Shown: positions 34,237-42,705 of the stretch, piece after piece | Layout of the letters: the number at the start of each line of letters is the position of its first letter | Position numbering within the stretch: the stretch's first letter is position 1 | Assembly (NCBI GenBank): GCA_050313995.1 | Contig: JBNPMM010000003.1 | DNA: 64,000 nt | Direction: 5' to 3' (one strand) | Source of the DNA: JAUMWX01 sp023394215 | GTDB taxonomy: Bacteria; Bacillota; Clostridia; Tissierellales; Peptoniphilaceae | The notes under the pieces: model-generated | Seen by the model: only the letters and a program-made list of their open reading frames with translations | What the model was told of the DNA's origin: nothing | The model's database searches: none | Made by a program: the position numbers and the translations under genes

Positions 34237-34566
34237 ATGAATACCAAATTTAAATCCAGAATCCTGACACTTTTGTTGGTGTTTGTAATGTTATTCACCA
34301 CAATAGTCAGTCACGGAAAACATTCTTTAGCATCAGATTTTGTTGAACCTGAGAAAAATGTGGTTGAGCAAGACGATGTTAAGGATAAAGAAGAGAAGAA
34401 AAGTACAGACGGGGCTTTTTCAGAAAACCAAGAAACCGTTTCTTTGAGTGAAGAAAAGGGAAAAAATGAGCCGTCATCGATGGTAAAAGACGATGCCCAA
34501 GAAACCGAAGAAAATTTCGGGGAGGGGCGCAAAATGTTGAAAACAAGCCTAAAAATGGTCTTGTAA
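34237..34566 (+). CDS. N-terminal part of the large Cna_B adhesin (before the frameshift)
   Basis: After a strong TAGGAGGAGTGT site, this frame encodes a signal peptide ('ILTLLLVFVMLFTTIVSHGKHSLAS') and an acidic stretch, then runs into an early stop after 109 codons. Near 34518-34528 the DNA has GGGG-A-GGGG. One more G there would continue in the frame of the following 1778-codon ORF, whose upstream part reads 'QNVENKPKNGLVNGDSTQEK', a natural continuation. So this is the secretion signal of the next feature, separated by one missing base. It is either a phase-variable off state, a mutation, or a sequencing error. Confidence 0.8.
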   Translation: MNTKFKSRILTLLLVFVMLFTTIVSHGKHSLASDFVEPEKNVVEQDDVKDKEEKKSTDGAFSENQETVSLSEEKGKNEPSSMVKDDAQETEENFGEGRKMLKTSLKMVL

Positions 34567-34685
34567 ACGGAGATAGTACCCAAGAAAAAGTTGAAAAAGA
34601 TAAAGTTTTAAAAGAAACATTACCTTCTTCGGATACCAATACAGAAAAAAAATCTGAAGAAGCGGGAATTTTAGTTCCAAGGGCT

Positions 34686-37600
34686 ATGAGAAGCCCGCTA
34701 CCGCAAAGAGTAATCTTGTCAGAGCTTAAGGATTTTATAAACAAGGTTGAGATTGATGCAAAGCAAGATGAACACGGCAATTACATAATTGTACCAAATG
34801 GAGAATATGATATAAAATTAAAGTTTGCTGAGAATGAATCATTACAGTTTAATGACACTGCGACTTTGACCTATGATATTCCGACTGCATTTACAGTTGC
34901 TAATGTATCAAATACGGAGTTTGATATAGATATAGTGGATTCTCAGGGGCAGGCACGTGTAAGTAAAAATGTATTTCGTGTTGAAAACGGAAAGCTATAT
35001 GTAGAATTCAACAAAAGTGATCCGAACTTTACAAGATTGCAAGCTATGGCTAATGTAACCTTTGAAGTGGAATTTAAAGGAAAATTTACTCAGGAAATTA
35101 CAGAAGTAGAGTTTAACGGAACTATAAAAAAGACATTTAAATTTGAAAATATATCTGATCTTGAAATAATAAAAAAAGCTTCATATGTTAAAGAAGGCAA
35201 TAAAGTTGACTATGTTTTAGAGGTAAAATCTAAAGGAATTAATAACAAGGTAGTAATTGAAGACACTATTGTAGGAACGGCCCTTACGTTAAATAACGAT
35301 GTAAAGGTGAAATCAAGTATTAAGGGGGATTTGCAGGTTACCCCTAAATATGATGGAAATAAATTTACGATATCTGATATAAATATGGTGAATGATGAAA
35401 CATTGACCGTAACATACTCTGCAAAAGTTGATTATGATAAGCTTACAGGCAGGGGAAAACCTGAAGAGACAAAAAATATTGCAAATGTAAAAAGTGAAGA
35501 GACGCCTGAACCTAAGACAGTTGAAAAAACTGTGGAAATAGATTTTTTCCGTTTAACAAAAACTCCGGGAAACCATACTTTAGTTCCAGGATCCTCAACA
35601 GAATATACTCACACTTGGACACTTGAAATAAACAAGGAAAAGCTTTTTACTGTTGGTGGAAAAACTTTATATGATAGAGTGAGTCCTAAGGATAGAGTGA
35701 AATTTGTTGGAGACGGAATAAAAGTAACTGTTAATAAGGAAGATGGAAGTACGGAAGTAAGAGATATTCCTTGGTCAAAGTTGATATTACAAAAACAAAC
35801 GAATGGAAATATTACAGGGTGGGATTATGAAACGCCTCAAACTGATGGTAAGGCTCACTACATAATCGAAATGAAGGTAAATATTGATACCTCAAACGCT
35901 CTTGGTGATATCCATGCACCGAATTGGGCTAAGATAGGAAACCAAGAAGTTTACCAGGATAAGGAAATAAAAATAAATATAGGCGAAGAGTTTAAACCTA
36001 AGAAAGAGGCTATCAAGGTAAATTCTTTGGAAATATTATGGAAGATAACAATCCCTATACCGGCAGACGGTTATGGGGGAAAGAGTGTAAAGGTAGTTGA
36101 TGATTTGCCTAAAACCATTTATGAAGGAAGGACCTATTTTGATACCGTAACGGAAGATCAAATTGAAATAAAGGGCCTTTTGCAGGGAGAAACCTTTAAG
36201 ATTGACAATAGGATTGATGGAGATTACAGGGGACCTATTATAGAGTTCTATAAGAGTGCCACTCAAACTCCTGAAAATGCAGGACTTTTAGCTACATCTG
36301 ATGGTAAAGCTCGTACTATAGAAGTTTTTATTCGTTCAAAGGTTAACCAGGATTGGCTACAAAAAGCCCACGAAGCGGGATATGCCACAAGCGGGGCTAT
36401 AAGTCCTATTCATGCTAATAATTTTTCAGTCAGGATAGGTGGTGATCAGTTGGGAGGAAGGGCTGAAGCTATACCTATGAAGCAAACTATCACCAAGGTT
36501 TATTTGGGATATGATAAGGTTAATGAAGGCGGATTAGATTATCCTGTATTTAAGTATGAAGTTGAGATTACAAATCCTAAAGAGGGAGAAATTGTAACTG
36601 ACAGTTTTGATAAAAACTATTTGAAGTTTAAACAAGGATCTTTAACAGTAAAGGGAAGAAATCAGTCAGGTGATGCTTATAATGAAAGTGGCAGTGTGAC
36701 AGGTGTTGAAGATGGGGACGGATTGAAAATAACCCTATCAAATCTTCCTAAGGATACTTCAGGAAAATTATATAAAACCTACGTGATAGGTTACAAGCTT
36801 ATTGTTAAAGATGAAGAAACTTTGAAGAAACTGAATAAAGAAGCTTTCCAAAATGAAGGTGTTGAACTAAAAAATATAGCAAGATGGAACGGCTTGGAGT
36901 CAAAAGAGGTAAAAGCGAAATATACCAATAACTCTGTAATAGATAAGTTGTTAATTGACGCACCTACAAGTCAAAACAGTTATGTAGGGAAGTTTAAATT
37001 AATATTAAATGAAAAGGCTACAGATATTTTCCCTGAAGGCAATGAATATACGGTTAAAGATACCTTATCAAAGAATCTAAGATTTTTACCTAACTCCATT
37101 AAAGTTGTTGAGGGTGATTATACTTTAGACTATGGTTTTGATGCGGAAACTAATACTTTAACCTTTAATAAGGTTCCTGATAACAAAAAGATTGTAATTG
37201 AATATGAGGCAAGGGTTCTTGGAAAAGGAGAAACAACCTTTGTCAATACTGTAGTTTTAGGACAGTATGAAAAGAAGGTAGAAGAAACAACAACTATTGT
37301 ATCAACGGGTTCGGGAACTGCTTCAAATCCAAGTATAAAAATAGTAAAGAGGGATAAAGACGCTTATGCTTCATTGTTAAGCGGTGCTGTGTTTAAGCTT
37401 TCATATTTAGATAAACACGGGGCAGAGGTAGAAGTAAAGGATAAGTCTAACCAAGTTGTGAAATTTACAACAGATGATAAGGGAGAAGCTCTTATTGTTG
37501 GGAATATGGAGCAATTAGGTTGGGTTTTATGGACAAATAGAGAGTATATTCTTACTGAAGAAAAGGCACCTAAGGGATATAATCTAACAAATACTAAGGT

Positions 37601-40022
37601 TAAATTTAAATTATCTGAGAATCCGGAAGATCAAACCCAATTTAATATTGTAGGAGAATCTATAGATGTATCGAATGAAAGGCCTAAAACGGAAGTTGAG
37701 GCTAAGAAAACTTGGATAAACACAAGCTCAAACTATCCGGAAGTTTGGTTTAAGTTGTATAGATCAGTAGCCGGGGGAGCCTTGGAAGAGGTATCGGAAG
37801 CACCTGTAAAGAAGCTTGAGCCGGGAACAACAAGTGTCAAGTGGACTGACCTGTATGCTAAAGATCTTGATGAAAAGCCTTATACTTTTGTTGTAAAAGA
37901 AGTAGATAAGGATGGCAAGCCTTTTGTACCTAAGGATTTTGAAAAAGTTGAAGAAGGTTTGACCGTTAAAAATTATTATAATCCTAAAATTGAAATAGAA
38001 GTTGTAAAAACGTGGAAGGATGATTCCGGAAACTTGGATAGGCCTGAGAGTATAGAGATCATATTGGAGAGAGATGGAGTGGAATTTAAGAGATTAACTC
38101 TATCCAAAGGTACCGATGTGAATATATGGAAAGGTAAATTTACAGATTTACCTAAATACAAGCCTATGAGCAGTCAAGAGTATGTATACGCAATTAAGGA
38201 AGTTCTTCCAAAAGGTTATGAAAAAGTAGTGGAAAATTTCAGTATAACAAATACAAGGATACTAACCAATATTTCCATTACAAAAGTTTGGCAATCTGTA
38301 GAAGGTGAAAAATTACCGGCATCAATAACGTATAGGTTGTTTAGAGATGGTGTTGAAATTAATAATATAACAGTAAACAATCCTAATTGGAACTACACAT
38401 TTGATAAGGATAAGCAAGGAAATAAGTTACCGAAGACAAATCCGAAAACCGGCAAGGATTATGTGTATACTATTAAAGAAGATGCGGTGCCGGGTTATAT
38501 AAGTAAGGTTGACGGTTTGCTTGTGACAAATACCCAAGAAAAGGTAGAAAAGGAAGTATCAAAGAAGTGGATAAACAGCACAGATGCTCCAAATCCTATT
38601 AAGATAACGGCCTTATTGCTTAGGGACGGCAAGGAATACAAGAAGGTAGTTTTATCACAAGATAATGGTTGGAAGTATAAGTTCACAGATTTACCTAAAA
38701 CTGATGAAACCGGTAGGGACTACGTATATACAGTAGATGAAGAAGCTGTACCGGGTTATACAAAGTCCATAGATCAAGCTACGGGTTTGATAACAAATAG
38801 TAGAGAAAAGGTAGAGAAGGAGGTATCAAAGGTTTGGGTAAATAAGACTGGTGATGAAAATCCGACTCAGATAACTGCAATTCTGTTAAGAAATGGTGTT
38901 GAGTATAAGAGGGAAGTTTTGTCTCAAGCTAACGATTGGAAGCATAAGTTCACAGATTTGCCAAAAACTGATGAAACCGGCAGAGACTATGAATATACAG
39001 TAGATGAAGAAGCGGTGCCGGGCTATACAAAAACTATAGATCAAGTTACGGGACAAATAACAAATACTAAAGAAACCATAGATATTGAAGTAACCAAGAC
39101 TTGGAAAGATGAATCAGGAAACCTTGACAGACCTGAAAGTATAGAATTTATATTAAACAGAGATGGTAAGGAATACAAGAGGATTGTATTAAGTAAGGGA
39201 CTTGAAGAAAATGTATGGAAAAAGGTATTTGAAGGGCTTCCAAAGTCTGATAATACAGGTAGAGAATATGTTTATACAATAGATGAAGTTTTACCTAAGG
39301 GTTATGAAAAAGTGATAGAAAACTTTAGTATAACAAATACAAGGGTATTGATAACTATTCCTGTGGAAAAAGTATGGGACAGTGTACAGGGAGAAAAACT
39401 TCCTGCAAGTATAACTTACAGGTTATTCAGAGATGGAATTGAAATCAACAGTGTTACAGTGAACAATCCTGACTGGAACTATACTTTTGATAAGGATAAG
39501 GAAGGAAATAAACTTCCTAAGACAAACCCTAAGACAGGTGAGGACTATGTATATACTATTAAGGAAGACGCTGTAGCCGGCTATGTTACTGAAATCGAGG
39601 GCTTTGTTGTAAAGAATAAGCAAGAGAGAGTAGAGAAGGAAGTATCAAAAGTTTGGATAAATTCTGAAGGTACATCAAATCCTACAAGGATAAGAGCGAT
39701 CTTACTAAGAAATGGAAAAGAGTATAGTAGGGTTGAATTATCGCAGGCTAATAATTGGAAGTATGTATTTAAAGACTTACCGAAGACTGATGAGAACGGC
39801 AAGGATTATGAATACACGATTGATGAAGTAGATGTCGAAGGATATGAAAAGAAGGTTGATCAAAAGACCGGTGTAATAACCAATACTAAGATTCCAAAAC
39901 CTAAGACTCCTCCTAAAACAGGTGATATTTTTGGTGGAAAGGTATATATTTACATGGCACTGATTATGGCGGCATTTGTAGCCTTGATTAAGCTATCAAA
40001 GAACAAAAATAGGGCTAAATAA
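34686..40022 (+). CDS. Large Cna_B-repeat adhesin, main body (frameshifted from its signal peptide)
   Basis: The frame is open from about 34527; the ATG at 34686 has no ribosome site and merely opens the listed 1778 aa. The N-terminal half (to about residue 870) consists of Ig-like adhesin domains with 'isopeptide/fimbrial' features. A SpaA-like domain follows ('GAVFKLSYLDKHGAEVEV' ... 'APKGYNLTNTKV'). Eight Cna_B domains then appear, each beginning near 'K-x-W' ('VVKTWKDDSGNLDRPESIE', 'ITKVWQSVEGEKLPASITY', 'VSKVWVNKTGDENPTQITA'). Several pairs are near duplicates. The sortase motif is PPKTG followed by a membrane helix and basic tail. As written, the body lacks a signal peptide in frame and would not be exported. 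Confidence 0.85.
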   Translation: MRSPLPQRVILSELKDFINKVEIDAKQDEHGNYIIVPNGEYDIKLKFAENESLQFNDTATLTYDIPTAFTVANVSNTEFDIDIVDSQGQARVSKNVFRVENGKLYVEFNKSDPNFTRLQAMANVTFEVEFKGKFTQEITEVEFNGTIKKTFKFENISDLEIIKKASYVKEGNKVDYVLEVKSKGINNKVVIEDTIVGTALTLNNDVKVKSSIKGDLQVTPKYDGNKFTISDINMVNDETLTVTYSAKVDYDKLTGRGKPEETKNIANVKSEETPEPKTVEKTVEIDFFRLTKTPGNHTLVPGSSTEYTHTWTLEINKEKLFTVGGKTLYDRVSPKDRVKFVGDGIKVTVNKEDGSTEVRDIPWSKLILQKQTNGNITGWDYETPQTDGKAHYIIEMKVNIDTSNALGDIHAPNWAKIGNQEVYQDKEIKINIGEEFKPKKEAIKVNSLEILWKITIPIPADGYGGKSVKVVDDLPKTIYEGRTYFDTVTEDQIEIKGLLQGETFKIDNRIDGDYRGPIIEFYKSATQTPENAGLLATSDGKARTIEVFIRSKVNQDWLQKAHEAGYATSGAISPIHANNFSVRIGGDQLGGRAEAIPMKQTITKVYLGYDKVNEGGLDYPVFKYEVEITNPKEGEIVTDSFDKNYLKFKQGSLTVKGRNQSGDAYNESGSVTGVEDGDGLKITLSNLPKDTSGKLYKTYVIGYKLIVKDEETLKKLNKEAFQNEGVELKNIARWNGLESKEVKAKYTNNSVIDKLLIDAPTSQNSYVGKFKLILNEKATDIFPEGNEYTVKDTLSKNLRFLPNSIKVVEGDYTLDYGFDAETNTLTFNKVPDNKKIVIEYEARVLGKGETTFVNTVVLGQYEKKVEETTTIVSTGSGTASNPSIKIVKRDKDAYASLLSGAVFKLSYLDKHGAEVEVKDKSNQVVKFTTDDKGEALIVGNMEQLGWVLWTNREYILTEEKAPKGYNLTNTKVKFKLSENPEDQTQFNIVGESIDVSNERPKTEVEAKKTWINTSSNYPEVWFKLYRSVAGGALEEVSEAPVKKLEPGTTSVKWTDLYAKDLDEKPYTFVVKEVDKDGKPFVPKDFEKVEEGLTVKNYYNPKIEIEVVKTWKDDSGNLDRPESIEIILERDGVEFKRLTLSKGTDVNIWKGKFTDLPKYKPMSSQEYVYAIKEVLPKGYEKVVENFSITNTRILTNISITKVWQSVEGEKLPASITYRLFRDGVEINNITVNNPNWNYTFDKDKQGNKLPKTNPKTGKDYVYTIKEDAVPGYISKVDGLLVTNTQEKVEKEVSKKWINSTDAPNPIKITALLLRDGKEYKKVVLSQDNGWKYKFTDLPKTDETGRDYVYTVDEEAVPGYTKSIDQATGLITNSREKVEKEVSKVWVNKTGDENPTQITAILLRNGVEYKREVLSQANDWKHKFTDLPKTDETGRDYEYTVDEEAVPGYTKTIDQVTGQITNTKETIDIEVTKTWKDESGNLDRPESIEFILNRDGKEYKRIVLSKGLEENVWKKVFEGLPKSDNTGREYVYTIDEVLPKGYEKVIENFSITNTRVLITIPVEKVWDSVQGEKLPASITYRLFRDGIEINSVTVNNPDWNYTFDKDKEGNKLPKTNPKTGEDYVYTIKEDAVAGYVTEIEGFVVKNKQERVEKEVSKVWINSEGTSNPTRIRAILLRNGKEYSRVELSQANNWKYVFKDLPKTDENGKDYEYTIDEVDVEGYEKKVDQKTGVITNTKIPKPKTPPKTGDIFGGKVYIYMALIMAAFVALIKLSKNKNRAK

Positions 40023-40060
40023 TTTTATGTAAATAGTTAATAGATATCTTAGATTTTGAT

Positions 40061-40098
40061 AAAAAGGTGGTATAGGAGAAACTCCTATGCTGCCTTTT
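40061..40098 (+). terminator. Terminator after the large adhesin gene
   Basis: AAAAAGG-TGG-TATAGGAG, an AAA loop, CTCCTATG-C-TGCCTTTT pair over more than 14 positions and end in T residues. Confidence 0.8.
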
Positions 40099-40123
40099 AA
40101 TTTTAGGTTTATATAAACAATGC

Positions 40124-40175
40124 TTGACAAATGACATCGTGTCATATATTATATGGACAAATGACATAGTGTCAT
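40124..40175 (+). promoter_or_regulatory. Promoter with two TetR-type operators
   Basis: TTGACA (40124), a 17-nt spacer and TATTAT (40147) form a strong promoter. The palindrome ATGACA-N3-TGTCAT fills the spacer at 40131-40145 and recurs at 40161-40175, 30 bases later, just downstream of the -10. Binding of the regulator encoded 20 nt downstream would block the promoter, so autorepression is expected. Confidence 0.85.
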
Positions 40176-40194
40176 TTTGCTTGTAGGAGGAAGT

Positions 40195-40773
40195 ATGCCA
40201 AAGGAAACTTTTTATAATTTAAATAAGGAAAAACAGGAAAAAATATTGAAAGTTTTGAGGGAAGAGTTTGAGAGCAAAGCCTTTTACCGGGTAAATGTTA
40301 AGACTATAGTTGATAAACTTAATATTGCCAGGGGAAGCTTTTATCAGTATTTTGAAGATCTGGAGGACAGCTATTTTACCATATTAAAAATGGAAACTAC
40401 AGATATCCATGCTCTTTTTATGAAGATATTTAGGGATAAAGACTTTGACCTAAGGCTTTCTCTTGATATTTACGGGGATGAACTTGCTAAAATACTCTTC
40501 GATAAGAAAATATATGGACTTTATAAAAATAGGTACTTATATTGGACTCAGGATCTTGAAAATAGATGGCAGACCTTATGCGGTGCTGAAGATATAGATT
40601 TTCTAAAATCTTGCAATCATATAGGGACCAATGGTTTTGAAAAGATACATTTTATAAAAGCGGTTATTCATGATCTTATAAAGAGGAATTTTTTGGAGGC
40701 TTGGGATCAGGAGAAATTTTTAAGAAATTATAAGAAAAATATAATTTGGATAAATGAAGGAGTTAAAATTTGA
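40195..40773 (+). CDS. TetR/AcrR family transcriptional regulator
   Basis: The ATG at 40195 follows TAGGAGGAAGT; an upstream TTG is rejected. The 192-aa protein has a TetR N-terminal helix-turn-helix ('KTIVDKLNIARGSFYQYFEDLEDSYF', residues about 30-56), where G-S-F-Y-x-Y-F is the family signature, and a helical ligand-sensing C-terminal domain. The start is flanked by two palindromes in its own promoter. Its stop overlaps the next gene (TGATG), so the membrane protein downstream is most likely its controlled partner and its ligand may be linked to that protein. Confidence 0.9.
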   Translation: MPKETFYNLNKEKQEKILKVLREEFESKAFYRVNVKTIVDKLNIARGSFYQYFEDLEDSYFTILKMETTDIHALFMKIFRDKDFDLRLSLDIYGDELAKILFDKKIYGLYKNRYLYWTQDLENRWQTLCGAEDIDFLKSCNHIGTNGFEKIHFIKAVIHDLIKRNFLEAWDQEKFLRNYKKNIIWINEGVKI

Positions 40774-41843
40774 TGGCTGTATTTGAAAGTTTATTTGATG
40801 TTACTTATCTTGTCACGGTTGTTGCATTAGGGATAAGACTGTTGTTGGAAAAAAGGGAAGGAGCGGCTTTATTTGGGCTTATGGCCATTCTTTTGGGCCT
40901 TGGTGACGGGTTTCATTTGTTGCCGAGGATAATTTCACATTTGAGTCCGGGGGGATTTGAAAGCCATGCTTTTGCTCTATCTTGGGGACAATTTGTAACA
41001 AGCATAACCATGACTATTTTCTATGTTTTGTTTTATTATTACTATAGAAGGCAAAGCGGAGATATAAATAATAATAAAAAGTGGCTTATTTATATTTTAG
41101 CCGGACTTAGAATTCTTTTGATATTGATGCCTCAAAACAATTGGGGACAGGTGCCGGGAGATTATATGTTCGGTATTTATAGAAATATACCTTTTGCCAT
41201 AATGGGAATTCTGCTTGTATATTGGTCTTTTCAATATAGGAAAAATAAGGGGCTTAACAGTATGTGGTGGCTTGTGCTTTTGAGCTTTTTATTCTACATT
41301 CCGGTTGTTATCTTGAGCAGTAAATATCCGATTGTAGGAGCCTTGATGATGCCGAAGACCTTAGCATATTTATTTATAGTAATTTTAGGTTACAGGTATT
41401 TCATAGGCGAATTTTCTTCTATTAATATTTTGGGCATGTCTTTTACAATGCTTATAATGGGGCTTGCAGGCGGTGTCTTTTACAGGGAGTTTACAAAATT
41501 TTATGCTTTTGGAAGCACAGGACACTTAGGCAAAATCCACACGCATATACTTGTATTGGGTTTTATTTTAACTCTAATAATCTATATTTTATCAAGAACA
41601 TATGACCAAAAATTAAGTTTAAAATTAAAAAAATCTTTTCATATTTATATTACGGGCTTGGTCATAACTATAGTTAATATGACGGTAATAGGAATATGGG
41701 AGGTTGTAAGCATGGGACAGGCGACAATTAATATAAAGATCCTTGAAGGGCTTTCGGGGTTTGGACACCTTGTTTTGGCAACGGGCCTTATAAAAATTTT
41801 GCTAAATTTATATGAGGGAGAGAGGGAACGATTTTTAGAGTAA
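40773..41843 (+). CDS. Ten-helix membrane protein with a C-terminal DUF2871-like half
   Basis: This 356-aa protein is almost all membrane helix. The first half (to about residue 205) is a six- or seven-helix module I cannot name, with 'LLGLGDGFHLLPRI' and 'HAFALSWGQFVTSITM'. The second half has 'GGVFYREFTKFYAFGSTGHLGKIHTHILVLGFI', which resembles the start of DUF2871 membrane proteins; its histidines (HTHILVLG) could bind heme or metal. It looks like a fusion of two membrane modules. It is co-translated with the TetR gene. It lies near the Crp/Fnr and DUF438 genes, so a redox or nitric-oxide role is a reasonable guess. Confidence 0.6.
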   Translation: MAVFESLFDVTYLVTVVALGIRLLLEKREGAALFGLMAILLGLGDGFHLLPRIISHLSPGGFESHAFALSWGQFVTSITMTIFYVLFYYYYRRQSGDINNNKKWLIYILAGLRILLILMPQNNWGQVPGDYMFGIYRNIPFAIMGILLVYWSFQYRKNKGLNSMWWLVLLSFLFYIPVVILSSKYPIVGALMMPKTLAYLFIVILGYRYFIGEFSSINILGMSFTMLIMGLAGGVFYREFTKFYAFGSTGHLGKIHTHILVLGFILTLIIYILSRTYDQKLSLKLKKSFHIYITGLVITIVNMTVIGIWEVVSMGQATINIKILEGLSGFGHLVLATGLIKILLNLYEGERERFLE

Positions 41844-41874
41844 CTCATGAGATTAAGAGGATATGTTAAACAAG

Positions 41875-41909
41875 GAAAGCAGCATGGGAGAAATTTTTAT
41901 GCTGCTTTC
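41875..41909. terminator. Terminator between convergent genes
   Basis: GAAAGCAGCAT and ATGCTGCTTTC form a perfect 11-bp stem around a 13-nt loop. The tail is only moderately T-rich. It separates the TetR/membrane pair from the convergent Crp/Fnr gene. Confidence 0.6.
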
Positions 41910-41950
41910 GAGATTTTAAAGCTTATAGGTTTTGAGAGGGGGTAGTTTAT

Positions 41951-42604
41951 TTATAGTATAGTAAATCTGTTTTTTCTGAAATTAATAATTCCTTCTTTTT
42001 GCATTTTACTCAATTCTTTGGAGAGGGCGGACCTGTCAACATTGAGATAATCTGCCAGTTGTTGCCTGTTGTAGGGAATTTCAAAAGATTTGGATTTATT
42101 TATTTTTTCTTGGCTACTTAGGTAGATTTGAACTTTTTCTCTAATGGTTTTTGGGCTTGAATGGAGGATTTTATCAGAAAGGTGCAGGTTTTTTTCAGCT
42201 ATTATGGAAAAAAGATTTTTTATCAGTTGATTGTGGAAGGTGCAATTTGAAGGGCAGGCGGTAAGTAAATGTTCTATGTTCATGAATATTATATGGCAGT
42301 CTTCAAGAGCCCTTATATTAACCGATAGGGGTATTGATTTTTGAGCGGCATAGGATTCGGCAAAAGTTTCGCCCTTTTTAATGACATTTAAAATATTAAC
42401 ATTTCCTTTTATGTCATAATGTTCTATTGAAAGGCAACCACTTATTATCAGCCCCAAATCTTCTAAGATTTCTCCTTCGGTGTAGAGCATTTGCCCCTTG
42501 TTATATTTTTTATCTTTGAATTTAAGGCAGGAAGTTAAAAAAATAAAATCATCTTGTTTTATATCTTTAAATATTTTGAATTTTGAAAGTTCAATAAGAT
42601 CCAT
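41951..42604 (-). CDS. Crp/Fnr family transcriptional regulator
   Basis: The start MDLIELS (ATG ending at 42604) is preceded by GGAG at normal distance; a TTG 12 nt further upstream is rejected. The 217-aa protein has an N-terminal cyclic-nucleotide-type beta-roll ('LYTEGEILEDLGLIISGCLSI') and a C-terminal Crp-type winged helix with 'YNRQQLADYLNVDRSALSKELSKMQKEGII'. Two cysteines ('TACPSNCTF') might bind a redox group but the four-cysteine Fnr pattern is absent, so it is more like Dnr/YeiL-type sensors. The adjacent palindrome and divergent DUF438 gene are likely its targets. Confidence 0.88.
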   Translation of the reverse strand: MDLIELSKFKIFKDIKQDDFIFLTSCLKFKDKKYNKGQMLYTEGEILEDLGLIISGCLSIEHYDIKGNVNILNVIKKGETFAESYAAQKSIPLSVNIRALEDCHIIFMNIEHLLTACPSNCTFHNQLIKNLFSIIAEKNLHLSDKILHSSPKTIREKVQIYLSSQEKINKSKSFEIPYNRQQLADYLNVDRSALSKELSKMQKEGIINFRKNRFTIL

Positions 42605-42619
42605 ATTTTTCTCCAAAAT

Positions 42620-42633
42620 GTTGTTAAAACAAC
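42620..42633. promoter_or_regulatory. GTTGTT-AA-AACAAC palindrome in the divergent promoter region
   Basis: A perfect 14-base dyad lies 16 nt upstream of the Crp/Fnr ATG and 72 nt from the divergent DUF438 gene. Its size and half-site spacing suit a Crp/Fnr-type dimer. Confidence 0.6.
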
Positions 42634-42705
42634 GTAAATTTTTTATTATTTATTTTATCATAGTGGTATAAAGAGATAAATATAAATTTAGGAGATAAAA
42701 TTATT

